Shown: positions 21,767-32,960, counted from the stretch's first letter. The stretch is 64,000 nt of DNA from Massariosphaeria phaeospora (GCA_011032825.1 JAADJZ010000015.1:682001-746000); one strand, 5' to 3'. Made by a program: numbers and translations. Notes: generated from the letters alone by a model not told the origin.

Positions 21767-22728
21767 ATTGCATTAAACTATGTGAGGGCTGTCGGGTCTT
21801 TGCGGTAACGGCATTGGAGTCCGGTCTGTGTTACGTTAAACCTGTTCATCCTAAGATTGTATATTTAACAATGAACGAACTTAGAGCTAATACAATGATA
21901 TAATTGTCATAACATTCATAAAACGTTAAAAGTTCGAGCTCACTTCTGCTACTTGTAACTGAACGATTGACAAGATCTTCGGAACCACAGCCTTCTCGGA
22001 ACTGGATGTTACTCTACGCTAGTCTGCACCTCTTGATAGTATGGAGTTTGGACCATGAACAACTAATAAGACGTCTTCTCAGTTAGTGATGTCAAACGGT
22101 TTCACCGCCATGCAAATGATGAGCTCATCCAGAGAGATGCCGTCACACCTCCACGGACATCTACAATTACGATTAACATCTACTACACTTTCACTTAAAC
22201 ACCATTAGCCAGCCAGCACATCAAGCCATGGGCTGCGGGGTTCGTGTTTACAGCCACATAGACGGAGCGGATAGCCACAAGCACACCACGTAACACAAGT
22301 CAAACACAAAGTATACCTTCTCTCATTCTAATCTCACTTCCCCCCAACCCACCCCTCAAGCAGCACAAACCAAGAAACCGGACCAAAGTCCCGTACCCGC
22401 CACGCCACGCCAAGAAAAGGAACATAAAGGAAAAGAAAGGGTATCTCATCTCCCCGAGTCCTCTCCCTCAATTTGTTCATTTAAAACTCCTACCAATGCC
22501 AGTGTGAAAGATAAGAACGAGCCGAAAAGGTCAATTTCTCCGTCAAGGGGGGTATTTATGCTGTGTGTGTGTGCCAAGAATGCGCCGCCAATGCAAGGGA
22601 AAAAGGGACAGATTTCGCTGATTTGATAGAAGGAGACGAAAGGAAAGAGATGAGGGGATCCGTGGGTGGTGAATGATGATTCACTCGCAGCTGTTTAGGG
22701 AAGACTTCAACCCAGTACGAGGAAGTGC
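21767..22728. other. Convergent intergenic region
   Basis: This 960-bp stretch lies between the 3' ends of the CIA30 and TBC genes. It is AT-rich near 21830-21960, with a purine/pyrimidine-skewed tract at about 22310-22490. It is consistent with untranslated sequence; no gene was seen. Confidence 0.45.
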
Positions 22729-25700
22729 TCAAGCACGCCAGAGGCTTTCCTCCTCAATGGGCATGGGCGTCCTCGCCGTCAAGCTCTCCAAGCTCTCGTT
22801 CAACAACATCGCATCCTCTTCCTCCTCACAACGGGCAGTGGCAGAGCTTAGCGGGCTACGCAGCGGACTCGTTCGCATCGACAGCTCTGCGTCCAAACTG
22901 GCCGAGATAGAAGGTGCCTTTGAATTGTTCTCATGTGACGAGGTAGTAACGGCTTTGGCTGCTCGCTTCTTTGCGCGTTCCTCGCGAGCTTCGTCGCGCT
23001 GGCGCATGATATCTTCCTCGCGCGCTACAGCTTTCTCTCGCCGGTCCTCTACGTCTTTCCTTTTGACGACCTTGTTGAGCGCGTCGCTGGCTTGGATGAG
23101 ACCGTCGATACTGATTGCGTGGTTCGTCATTTGGTGGTTGATGTAGTGATAGATCTCAGCTGGGGTTTCGCATTGGAGCAGCGCTTTCTCGTTGAGCTTT
23201 AGCAGCGCTAGAGCGACTTGAAACAAAAACGTGGAGCCGTCGTGCATGCAGAGCACAACATCCCATACGCGATAAAGGGCTTCTGCAGACAAACAGTCTG
23301 TGAACACAGATAAAAACCATTGAAACGTGAGAGCCTCGAGTTCGATTTCGAGGTCCTCGAGATGGTTGGAAAGCCTAGGCAATAGCTCGGCTACGTATTC
23401 GCGAAGGACGAATTGATCAGCTCGGGAGGTGAGGAGATGCTGATCGTAGTACTTTTGAGGGAGAATATTCTCAATCATGGTCGCAAGCGCCCAGAATGCG
23501 TCTTCAGCCGTTGGCATAATGAGGAGTAGGCAGCCCGCGATGAGGTTCATGCCCTGGCAATATCCAACCTCAGGATTGCGGCGAGAATACGCGAGTAATA
23601 CCTCATTGAGCTTCTGTACACCAGGGCCCTTGCGGAAGAAGATATTGTCAGTGAGAGTGCGAGTGATATCCATCTGGATCTGCGAGACGATGGTAGGGTT
23701 GTCATCGCCGTTCTCGACTAGGTCATCATAATAGCCAGGTATACGCAATGCCGATGCGCCACTGCATTCAACCCAGATCTTTGCTCGATAGACGACGGGT
23801 ATGCCGCCGAGAACGAGCCGGCGGAACTCTTGCCATTTCGCTCGACCGACTTTGCCTTGGTTTCCAAGACTGGCGACGCTAACCATCTCGCCATCGGTGA
23901 GTAGTGTTTCTGGCATGGCACGACCTTCACCAGCTCCACCAGCTTCACCCTCGCGCTTGCGTTCAGCGCGCACCTTACGCAGGAACTCATTCCATTTCAG
24001 CGTTTTATCCCGTTGTAAGTTGTCGTGAAGGTCTGTCAACTGTTCCAAAAGGGATTTGACAGGGTCTGAAGGGAGATGAGGGCTAACTGGAGTTAATGGT
24101 CCCGGGGACGTTGTAGTTACCGAAAACTCAGCGTTGCTTGACACTATCCGAGAAGGGAACGGCTCAGGGTTGGTGCTTGATGATGGCAGAGATCCGCGCT
24201 TCGCCATCGTGATCTGACTATTCTTCGGAGCAATGATTTCGGCCTCAGCTGACTCCACTGCAGTGATAGGGGCAGCTGATGGTGTATGCGAGAGTAATTC
24301 GGTGGGATGGGTGGCGAGTTTTAAAAAATCGACCCATGACTTCGCTTGCTGAATGTTGCTGGGATCCGAATTAGTACTCTCTGGCCGAGATGGTGGGCGA
24401 GAGATGCCGTTCCCGTCAGAAGGAGCTAATTTTGCGCCGTTTGTTTCTTCAATGAACCCGAGACCATTGAGAGCTGATCTACCGTCACTGAGCGACTCCA
24501 CATTACTGCTTCGCTTTTGTTTTGTGAGCGCAGCTGCAGCTTCGCTTTGTCTCTTCTTCCGACGTTGATCGTAGATGAACCCAAACCTATCAGTCAAATA
24601 CTCATTGTCGGTCGCAAATCTGTTGTGTTGCTGCACAAGGGTTGGCGGACGAGCGTCCTCGGGTAGAATCCTGTCCATCTCAACAGGGCCCAAGGTGCTC
24701 ATCCCCCGGGCTGGAGGTGGAGGGATGGAGTGCCCTGTTGTGCTCTTTCCAGCATCTGATGAGATGCTTTTGATGTTTCCATTTGGGCCCAGGGTTCGTC
24801 CACGCTTTTGCGCAAGAGCGAGGGCGGACTTCGCTGACTGTGTCGTTCGAGTGGAGTCTATTGAAGCATTTCGATCCGCAGGGTCCGAAGGCACATTCTT
24901 ACGACCCCTTGCGGTATTCTGTTTATCAGAGCCGCGAGCTGCCTGACTATTCCCTGCCACCATCTTCAGAGTCCAGTTCATGATCGAGACTGACGATTTG
25001 CGCGATGCCGAGTTGGATTGGATCTGATCCTGGCTTTGGAGCCTGCGTAATGTGGGAACGGCGCCAGTGCCTTTATCACCACTACCGGGGGGCACAAACA
25101 GATCATTGCTGATAGGTTTCCGAGACTTCCTCGCCCCACTTGAAGCTCTTGACTGGGTCTGCACAGAAAGGGCCTCTGCATCATGGTCAACAACGCTTGC
25201 CACAGAGGGGGCTCTGCTGCTCTTCCTACTCGTGCCATTCCACAAGTAACTCTTCCAATTGCCACGACTCGTCTCCCGGGGTGGTTCGGGAGCGGAGGTG
25301 TGCGGGTCTTCGTCTGCATCTGGCACAGTGTTCCCGGAGTCGATCCCTAAGGCATCAGGGTATTCGGCTACCTCATCCTCCATGGCACGAGCCAGTCTTT
25401 GATCAATAGGGTCGTCAGGGTGTAGACCAGGTAGCGCAGTATTACTCCCCTTCTTCGGCCGTGTTACAGTGTTCTCACTTTGTTTCAAAGGTTCACGGCT
25501 CTTCTCGAGGTCGCGGAGCCTATTCTCAATGTCCATGTGTGACACTTCACACTCTTGCAACATTTTTCTCAATATTCTCTCGCGCTCTTCCGTCTTTCTC
25601 CGCAACGCCGTGATCTGTCCATCTCGTTGTGCCAGGTCTCCGGCTAGTTGGCGGACCAGAGCAACTGGGCCAGTTTGATCAAGCGCCTCTTGAATGTTCT

Positions 25701-26211
25701 GGTCGCTCGAATAGTGGAGGTTCCCCGGAATCTTGGTTGGTTCTGCTGGCGTATCGTCGAAAAGTGCAGATCGATCCCTTGCCGACGATGCGGTGGCTAC
25801 TAGGCTGCCTACAATCTGCTGGGTGGATTTCGTGACCTTCCTCACAGTGGAGCTGGGTGTGGAATTTCGCCCAAGCTCCGGCCCCAGAATCGTCTTGATA
25901 GTGTCTGGCGAGCTGGTTGGCCTGTTCTCTCCGCTCTTGACGTCTGCATCCACTGTTCCGACGGCGTTGCGGAACCAGCCGTTCACACGCGACTGGACCG
26001 GTGAAGAGTCAGGCGTTGGCGATAGCGAGGGAAACGAGGTCAGGCTTTTTGTGTCGGCGCTGGGAGAGGGGGTGCGTCCTAGCGAAGCATTGGAGCTTCG
26101 TTTGGACGGCCTCACCCGCACGGTGGTGCTCTTCCGGCTGGTCGACCACGTCGAAGTCTGCGACGAAGTGCGCACGAGATCAACGGCGGCTGGAGTGTCT
26201 GCAGCCGTCAT
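22729..26211 (-). CDS. TBC (Rab GTPase-activating) domain protein
   Basis: A single uninterrupted frame of 1160 residues. The first ~740 residues are Ser/Thr/Pro/Arg-rich and mostly disordered, with one predicted coiled coil at about 185-240 (LAQRDGQITALRRKTEERER). The TBC domain lies at about 795-1010. It keeps the GGIP entry motif (about 803), an IQMDITRT segment with the catalytic-type arginine (about 848), and GYCQGMN with the catalytic-type glutamine (about 882). TBC domains with this Arg and Gln pair stimulate GTP hydrolysis by Rab GTPases in membrane traffic (family knowledge). A charged, Arg/Glu-rich coiled coil follows at about 1035-1085. The target Rab cannot be told from sequence. 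Absence of introns over 3.5 kb is unusual in this window. Start is the first ATG of the frame. Confidence 0.92.
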   Translation of the reverse strand: MTAADTPAAVDLVRTSSQTSTWSTSRKSTTVRVRPSKRSSNASLGRTPSPSADTKSLTSFPSLSPTPDSSPVQSRVNGWFRNAVGTVDADVKSGENRPTSSPDTIKTILGPELGRNSTPSSTVRKVTKSTQQIVGSLVATASSARDRSALFDDTPAEPTKIPGNLHYSSDQNIQEALDQTGPVALVRQLAGDLAQRDGQITALRRKTEERERILRKMLQECEVSHMDIENRLRDLEKSREPLKQSENTVTRPKKGSNTALPGLHPDDPIDQRLARAMEDEVAEYPDALGIDSGNTVPDADEDPHTSAPEPPRETSRGNWKSYLWNGTSRKSSRAPSVASVVDHDAEALSVQTQSRASSGARKSRKPISNDLFVPPGSGDKGTGAVPTLRRLQSQDQIQSNSASRKSSVSIMNWTLKMVAGNSQAARGSDKQNTARGRKNVPSDPADRNASIDSTRTTQSAKSALALAQKRGRTLGPNGNIKSISSDAGKSTTGHSIPPPPARGMSTLGPVEMDRILPEDARPPTLVQQHNRFATDNEYLTDRFGFIYDQRRKKRQSEAAAALTKQKRSSNVESLSDGRSALNGLGFIEETNGAKLAPSDGNGISRPPSRPESTNSDPSNIQQAKSWVDFLKLATHPTELLSHTPSAAPITAVESAEAEIIAPKNSQITMAKRGSLPSSSTNPEPFPSRIVSSNAEFSVTTTSPGPLTPVSPHLPSDPVKSLLEQLTDLHDNLQRDKTLKWNEFLRKVRAERKREGEAGGAGEGRAMPETLLTDGEMVSVASLGNQGKVGRAKWQEFRRLVLGGIPVVYRAKIWVECSGASALRIPGYYDDLVENGDDNPTIVSQIQMDITRTLTDNIFFRKGPGVQKLNEVLLAYSRRNPEVGYCQGMNLIAGCLLLIMPTAEDAFWALATMIENILPQKYYDQHLLTSRADQFVLREYVAELLPRLSNHLEDLEIELEALTFQWFLSVFTDCLSAEALYRVWDVVLCMHDGSTFLFQVALALLKLNEKALLQCETPAEIYHYINHQMTNHAISIDGLIQASDALNKVVKRKDVEDRREKAVAREEDIMRQRDEAREERAKKRAAKAVTTSSHENNSKAPSISASLDAELSMRTSPLRSPLSSATARCEEEEDAMLLNESLESLTARTPMPIEEESLWRA

Positions 26212-26777
26212 CTCAGTCGTAGGCGTCTACAGGGACGCACATTCGCAAAGACGAAATAGAGGCTGCGCGTGGGATCTGCGTCGTGGTGTTGTTATGGCGA
26301 GAGCTGCGCGGCGAAGTGTTTGTGAGCGGTGAAATGCTGCACATCGATGTGGGACAGCTGCGTCATGGGCAACAGGGGTGGGTGACTGATAAATCGCGCG
26401 GGCGGTCCTAACGAGGACGCTGGATACGGCGAGCACAGCAGCGAGCGTTGGCGTTGGCGCTGGACAGGAGAACAAGGGCGGAGAGGCAATCAACTGGCAG
26501 CAAGGGGCCGTGGGAAGGGAATGGTGATAAGGGTCTGGGTGCTGTTCGAAGAAGTGGTCGCCGGCCAGCCCTACACTCGCAAGCCCAAGCCTCGCCCAAG
26601 CCTCACCCTCACGGCGCGCCTCCTGCAATTTGGCGCGAGGACCACCGTGCCATCCCTGCCGAGTGAACGAAGTGGACGTCTTCAGCCACTCCCCCTCGCC
26701 GCCGGATTGCACACCCGAAACCGTGCGCCGCGCCCACACCACGCCGATGAAGCCGCCCAAGGGCCTTCGCCGCCAGC
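26212..26777. promoter_or_regulatory. Divergent promoter of the TBC gene and the Spartan-like gene
   Basis: These 566 bp are GC-rich in the right half. Overlapping short frames on both strands look like chance. No E-box or TATA element stands out. Confidence 0.35.
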
Positions 26778-27662
26778 ATGCCCGTCACCGACGAGGAGTT
26801 CGCGATTGAAGCGATCGCGACCCTAGCGACCCTCTCTCAGGAACAGATAAAGGCCTTGGAGGCAGTCAACAAGATCCTCCGCAATGGGGAGCCGTTCGTC
26901 GACATCCACGAGCTGTTCGGGTACTACAATGTGCTGTACTTTCGGAAGCTACTGGTGCCACGGGTCGAAGTGCTGTGGTCGTCGCGATTGACGCTGTAAG
27001 TCTAGCTCTCCCCGCTTGACATCCCGCTGTGCGATCGACCGAGTCCGCCTCTGGCCGCTTTCCCTGCGGGGTGCGGCACGGGTAACAGATGTCTACGGAG
27101 GGGGTGCTGCCCTTCACTCTGGGCTACTGCATAAGCCTACAGACTGCTAACACCGAATGATAGCTGCGCCGGAATATGCGAGCTGTCAAAGGATCCGGCG
27201 ACGGGCAAGTTGACCCGCATCCGCCTAAAGATGTCGACGCCTCTCCTACAGTACCGACCGCGTTCCGACACTATCAACACTCTCCTACACGAGGCCATAC
27301 ACGCTTACTTTTTCATCACCACATCATAGAGACACTCGCGGGGGGACGATGGAACTGGACATGGCACCGGCTTTCAATTATTCGCTGATGCGATCAACAA
27401 CCATAGCGCTTACGATATTACTGTCTTCCACAACGCTGGGCGGGAACGCAAAATGGGACGGGTAGTCGACGATGTGGTTGAGGGAAAATCGTCTTCACCC
27501 TCAGGCATCAGCCCGTCTCAGAAGCGGCTTAGGAAAGATATCACAAATGACGAAAATGAGCTGTTGATAGCAGAGAGAATTCAGGTCGAGTGTCCGATCT
27601 GTAATTCGCGGGTAGCCGAATCAGACATTAATGAGCACCTTGACGTGGAGCATCCAGCGTAG
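26778..27662 (+). CDS. Spartan-like SprT metalloprotease, interrupted by in-frame TAG
   Basis: Two exons (26778-26995 and 27164-27662) with a 168-nt intron, long for this window. The SprT domain is clear: DIHELFGYYNVLYFRKLL, CAGICELSKDP, and the zinc protease motif HEAIH at residues 115-119. Spartan proteases degrade DNA-protein crosslinks. Codon 128 (27327-27329) is TAG where homologues have a tryptophan before HSRGDDGTGHG. The same frame then continues with that sequence, including the third zinc ligand His, and stays open to residue 238. It ends in a zinc finger resembling UBZ4 (C216, C219, H231, H236). The Cys-rich zinc ribbon that normally follows SprT domains is missing: VFHN jumps to AGRERKMG. 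No GT lies between HEAIH and the TAG, so the stop cannot be spliced out without losing the active site. It may be a pseudogene, an edited or read-through gene, or carry a sequencing error. Confidence 0.75.
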
Positions 27663-27751
27663 TTGGAGACTGCTCATATACTGTGATAATCCTCTTGGTA
27701 CATCTCATCGATACTATACAGTCTATATACACCACATCTCCGGGGCGCTGT

Positions 27752-28446
27752 TCATACTCGAACCCTGTATTGCGACTGATCATCTGACTCCACAACCTTG
27801 ATCGTCCTGTTGGCTTCCCATTCTTCTAGAAGCGTTCTCCTTTTCCCTGGTTTGGATTTGGTTGCAGCCTTCTCATCGGCATCCTCAGTTTCCTTTGGCT
27901 CATCTTTGACCGCCGGCCTCCCCTCCAGAACCGCCTTCGCCTGCTCCTTTAATTTCAACATAGCCGCTCTCTGCTCCTCCGCCCGCTCTTTCACCCCTCC
28001 CATCTTCAGGGCATCCTGCCGCTGCTGCTCAAACTCCTTCTTGCCCCACGGCTCCCAATCCTCCGGGTCCGCGGGCCACACAAACGGCTTCTCCATCTCC
28101 ACCGTCATGTACTTCAGACTCTCGGGCCGGAACCAGTGGTGGGGCTGCAGGCGTGTATCGCGTACAGGCTGCTGCTTGACAAAGGACCGGATGTTGTAGC
28201 ATCGCACTTCGTATGCGTGGAACAAGTAGTCGCGCAGATCGAATTTGGAGAAGTTGAGCGGGACTTTGAAGCGTGCGTAGTAGGGGGACAGGCCCGGCGT
28301 TCGGACGAGAGCTACGGTGAATTTGGGTCTGTATTGGGCGTTAGATTGGCGAGTGAGAGAGGTGTGGGGTTGAAGCCATACAGGTAGACGGGGTTGCTGC
28401 CGAATGCTACTAGCTTTTTGGTGATAGTGATGGGTATGGTGTCCAT
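27752..28446 (-). CDS. MRP20: Mitochondrial large-subunit ribosomal protein uL23m
   Basis: Two exons (28446-28382 and 28328-27752) give 213 residues. Splicing yields KLVAFGSNPVYLPKFTVALVR, the N-terminal strand of mitochondrial L23, followed by YYARFKVPLNFSKFDLRDYL and YEVRCYNIRSFVKQ. The C-terminal half is a long charged helix (EQQRQDALKMGGVKERAEEQ) and a Lys/Glu-rich tail, an extension usual for fungal mitochondrial uL23. The protein sits at the polypeptide exit tunnel of the mitoribosome (family knowledge). The ATG at 28446 begins MDTIPITITKK. There is no classical presequence, but the basic N terminus may be enough for import. Its 3' end faces the Spartan-like gene, 89 bp away. Confidence 0.92.
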
Positions 28447-29449
28447 GGTGAGAGGATGCCCGCAGAGTGCGGACGCAGGGCTCTGGTCGCAAAACGAGTC
28501 AATTGGCTTTCAGTGACTCGAAGGCTTCAAGGTACGAAGTGCGCGTTGGTCGGGGTAGCGGGGGCCAGGCAATAGTTCCGTGGTGATGGGCGACGGAAAA
28601 TGAACTAGCGCTGCTCGGTGGCTCGTGCACCTCCGCGGTGTTCGCCCGGCCCGCAACGTCCAAGTTTTCCACGGTTTCTTTCACTAGCGAGTTCTGACCC
28701 TTTCACGCCAACATCAACTGTATCGCACTCAATGCAAATGGTTTGCTAGGATGTCCCCGTGCTAGGACGTGTGCAACAGCTCTCCGGAGACAGCTCCGTC
28801 GTCTCTCGTTCTGCTGGGAATATGCTCACTAGTGATCTTTGGCTGTCAGCATGGCCATTACTGAGACGAGCATTAGTGTTAATCTGTAGTCCTGCTCTAA
28901 TTCCATCGTCCCAGGGCCGTAATCTGAATAGCACACACAATATGGTTTCGCAGTATGCAGAAACAGCACTCCCGTTTACCTAGAGTCTTCAAGTATATCA
29001 AGGCAGCTTTCTTTTCCTTTTCACTCTCTATCTTTCTTCCTATTTATTTGTATCAGAATGTATGGTGTGTGCCAATCTCTAGAGTTATTTGTCCGGGTTG
29101 AGTCTTGTAGGAGCCGTAACCCTTGACTTGCGAAATGTTCGTGTCCTGCTAGAGTAAGCCAGTTTGAATCGGTTATGGCCAACCGCTCAATTTGGTACTG
29201 TTTATATGATTGACGCTAGAGCCGGGCATAATGCGTCTTCAATACATCAAAAACATTTGATAGGCAAGAACCACCTTTACCTGCCGTGGTCACTGCGACT
29301 TCCCGCCAAGCTTGGCAAAGCTTGGCACAACCTACCTAAGTATCTGTCTTGCTCGTCCGCCTTCCCTTCTCTTTCTACACCCTCTTGTCAATTGCAAATC
29401 GTGGAAACCTCAACAATTCTATCGTTACTAACAACGTCACATCGTAGTA
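28447..29449. promoter_or_regulatory. Divergent intergenic region upstream of uL23m and the 674-residue protein
   Basis: One kilobase between two divergent starts. A pyrimidine-rich tract at about 29010-29045 resembles fungal CT-rich promoter or leader sequence. A few short frames show no motif. No gene was supported. Confidence 0.4.
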
Positions 29450-31629
29450 ATGGACAATGGCCGCAGTGCACCCCTGGTTGGGGGAGGTGCGAAACCGCCA
29501 ACTAAACCGCCCAATCGAATCATACTGGTTCCCGAGCAGTATCGTCAGGCTGTCAGCTTGCGAGAGTTGCAAGGCCTCGTACATCAGTGGAAGACTGAGC
29601 ACGGCTGTGCAGTAGTACCCGAAACTGCGTACCGCCCTGGAAAGGAGCCGCGATATGTTATCAAATTCAACGTTTTCGGTTCTGGCTCTAGCCTAGAAAA
29701 CACCGTTCGAGACATCAACAAATGGATCATGAGCGCTCGCACCGATCCAAAGACTGTTGCATCTCGAGAATGGGCGAAAATGCGCGCTTTCGACTCCGGC
29801 AAGTGGTATGAGGGTCAGCTCAAGCTGATGAAAGCCGAACGCAAGCAAAAGTTCAAAGGGCTGGTTCCAGATGACGATACACCACTACACGAGGTAAGCG
29901 AGACCCCTGATCGTACTCTTTGCAACGAAGACTGATATCTGTAGATTGTCGTGGGTTGGCCAAAGAACCTTCGGGAGCATAATCCACCTATTATGCCCCG
30001 TGATGTATTTGGGCACACACTTGAAGGTCTCGATACCATTCGTATGGACGACGAAGTGTACATCACTTTGATGCCGAATATATCAGGGCAGATACGGATC
30101 CAGGGTTACAAAGCTGAGCATGTCGACGCCGCTGAGGCCCACTACCGCACTCTTGTGCAGAGGGTACAAATCAAGAAATTCGGCAGCAAGGAGAAGATAA
30201 ACATCGTCTTAGACGTAGCTGAAGGCCTTCATATTGTCCTTGAAGCAGCACCCAGCTGGTGGCCCACTCGCACCCACAGGATCGTCCCATTCCTCCCCCA
30301 TTTTGCGTTGATGAACGAACCAGGAAGTTTCCGCGAAGACCCTATAGACTGGAGGCAGCTCAATGTCATCCAACATGTGCTAGGGGTGGCCCTGAATACG
30401 GTCCGATACGAACGAGGCTATTACGATCTCACCATCCGTTACGGTTGCTTCGCGCTCAGTTCCGACGACATGCCGGACAGTGAGATTGGTAAGACCTACG
30501 ACAAGTCCGAATTTCAGAAGGGTATCGATGGACGGGTCGATAGTGAGGTTAAGAAATGGTACGCCCCTACTGACTGTTTGCAACATCATGACTGATACTA
30601 ATATCGCCTAAAGGCTGATGAATAGCGAGGAGGGTGACCAGCTTCTTGAACGGTTGATGGTGGCTGATCAAATCTTGGAGCCGACCAAATCCGGAGGCTA
30701 TTTTGGTTTTACGCCAACTACACTGAAAGAGACTCGACCGATATTCCGCGGCACCTGGGTCTTCAAAGATCCGAATACCCTCATGCCAGGAAGTGGACTT
30801 ATCCGCTCATCTGGTCGTCCTCCTGCCCCTGGTTCACGTACAGTTGAGAAACAAAAGACTGCGCCTCATGTCGTCGTGCAGATCGACTGGACTGACGATG
30901 AGGAAGGGTGCTACGAGAGAATGGCTCCTCGGTATTTTCGACTGAAGCCTGACAATGTGGGGGTAATCGAGAACCTGGATATCAACTTGTTGGAACTAGG
31001 AGAGTAAGTACTTTGAGTGCTTGCGGTCTTCTGTACTAACTAAAATTATTAGGGGCAAAGCTTGGCACTTCGGCTTGGAATCCATGATGCCTGCGACTAC
31101 CAGCTCAATCCCCCCTGCGGTTATTGGCTTTGCGAACAGGGTCACATTGACGCCCGGGTACGCTAACGGCAAGAACCTGGAATCAAAAGAGGCTTTCGCG
31201 CAATGGAGTCTAAACCCGAGTTTGAAGCTACTTACTGGTCGCTTGGACAAAGTATACACCTTCGGCATCGCCAAGACAAACTACAAGGTTGAATTCTTCG
31301 CCTCGTGGTATCCATCGAAGTCAATACCTTGCTGGGCCCTTGTAGTTCGGCATCTGGAATGGGCTACGCACCTAGCGGAACTGGAGAGGCTGCCGCCAGG
31401 CGAAAAGGCTAGTTGGGGTGATGTGATTACTACCTTCATCCCGGATGACGGCATCACCTCAACTGCATCTCAGGACAACAGCAACCCTGAGGAGGAGGAG
31501 CTGGATCTACAAAATCTCCGCCTAGACATGGCGTCAGAAGCGCAACCACGAGAGGGCATTCGTCTGCTTACCCAAAAGCTGATGGAGTTATCTCAGGTAA
31601 TCAATGATAGAGGTGGTGTTGCGGTATAG
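29450..31629 (+). CDS. Uncharacterised 674-residue protein with possible KH-like segments
   Basis: Four exons (29450-29893, 29945-30558, 30614-31003, 31053-31629) with correct phase at each junction give 674 residues. Donors are GTAAGC, GTACGC and GTAAGT. I do not recognise the family. The N-terminal 150 residues are basic with aromatic positions (RIILVPEQYRQAVSLRELQG) and a charged helix near the first junction. A segment at about 185-225 (VYITLMPNISGQIRIQGY, then an Ala/Glu helix) has the strand-turn-helix look of KH-type RNA-binding folds; this is a guess. The last third has an IPCWALVVRHLEWATHLAEL segment and an acidic tail. No signal peptide or membrane helix is visible. It is cytosolic or nuclear by default. 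The consistent splice signals and long open frames make it a real gene. Confidence 0.85.
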
Positions 31630-32220
31630 TCACTTTACCGCTCATCTCCGGCTCACATGAAAATTCCGGCGCCATTTGGTGGTAGCTGGCATTCATAGTG
31701 GGTGCTACCGAAGTCTCAAACGTCGTCGCTCGACTTGTTTCAGCCTTTCTTTCGGTGGCTAAGGGTTCTAAGTGAATCATCCCGTGCATGGGTCATGGAT
31801 TCTGATGGCTGGTGGCACCATACCTCTTCTTTTATCAGGAGGAGGATTTCCAACTTTCGAAAAAGTTTATCATGGCGGCTACTAGATGCTAAAGTTCGGA
31901 CAGCCCTATATTTGAGCCTCAGTGAGCTACAGCTAGCAATTACACATCTTTTCTTTGCGAAAAGGTTCGATTTTGAGTGGTGGACCTATCAAAGCTAGAA
32001 ATTTGCGTGATATCGAAATGCAACCCTTTCAGCCCCTAGGTGTGACACCGTTCACAGTATCGATTCATACTGTATGAGACGCTAGGGTATGCTATTGAAC
32101 TGGCCATATTCTCCTCGTGTGTCGTTTATGGGAAGCCAAGTTACGTCTATTGACCAGTCCACGCACTCGAAGTATTCCAACGCTGCATGTGCGGGTTCCC
32201 AAGACCCTTCACCCCCGCAC
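31630..32220. other. Convergent intergenic region
   Basis: 590 bp between the 674-residue gene and prefoldin 5. Only short frames without motifs; no gene seen. Confidence 0.45.
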
Positions 32221-32780
32221 TCAGCTCCCCTTCCCCTCCATCGCGCTCTGCTCCTGCGCATTCAAAACCTTGACCCGTATAACCTCCTCCACAACCCTCA
32301 CGTTATTCGCCTTCCCATTGATCACGCCCTCGAGATCCTTCAAGCTGCCCCCCAGATCCTTGACCTTCCTCTCATAGAAGTCCTTTGCATCCTCCGTGTT
32401 CTTCTCGACGAAGAAGCCCGTGCCGACGTCGACGAGCACGTGCGTCGACGACGTGAGGCGGCCGGGCACGTACAGCGACGACGTGAGCGGGACGAGCAGC
32501 GGCTTGAGCGACACCTCGAGGTTGACGCCCGTGGCGATGGACTTGAGGCAGTCGCGGAACTTGGCTTGCGCGGTGCGCAGCGATTGGAAGGACGAGGTGA
32601 GGTGCTCGAGTTCGCGGTCGAGTTGGGTTTTTAGCTCTTGGAGCTGGGGGACGGGGAGTGTGCTTATTTCGACTGCGGGTTGCGGTCAATTGGGTGGATC
32701 TTTTGGAAAGGTTTGGAGGAGCTTGAGAGGAGGGAATACTTACTCTGGCCTGGCTGTCCTTGGGCTTGTTTGGAAGACAT
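32221..32780 (-). CDS. GIM5: Prefoldin subunit 5 (Gim5)
   Basis: Two exons (32780-32744 and 32672-32221) give 162 residues, the usual size. The alpha-type prefoldin layout is visible: an N-terminal helix with VPQLQELKTQLDRELEHL, a beta-hairpin core with VSLKPLLVPLTSSLYVPG and VLVDVGTGFFVEK, and a C-terminal coiled-coil helix (AKDFYERKVKDLGGSLKDLE). Prefoldin is a cytosolic hexamer that captures nascent actin and tubulin and hands them to the TRiC/CCT chaperonin (family knowledge). The short Gln-rich first exon (MSSKQAQGQPGQ) joins in phase 1 through a GTAAGT...CCGCAG intron. The gene shares a 180-bp promoter with the JmjC gene. Confidence 0.95.
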
Positions 32781-32960
32781 TGTGTAGTTGTGGTTCTCAA
32801 GGTTCCAAGGGTCGGATTATTTGCACGCGGAGCTTCAATTCGAGCTGCCCCACTAAAAGTTGATGAGGTGGGGAGGTCTTGGCACGGGATGATCTGCAAA
32901 TCCGAAGTTGAGGGACCAGTTTGCTTGTTGTTGATCCCGCTCTTCCATCTGGTCATCTTC
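32781..32960. promoter_or_regulatory. Bidirectional promoter of prefoldin 5 and the JmjC/cupin-8 gene
   Basis: 180 bp between two divergent ATGs. I see no E-box or TATA box. Confidence 0.4.
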
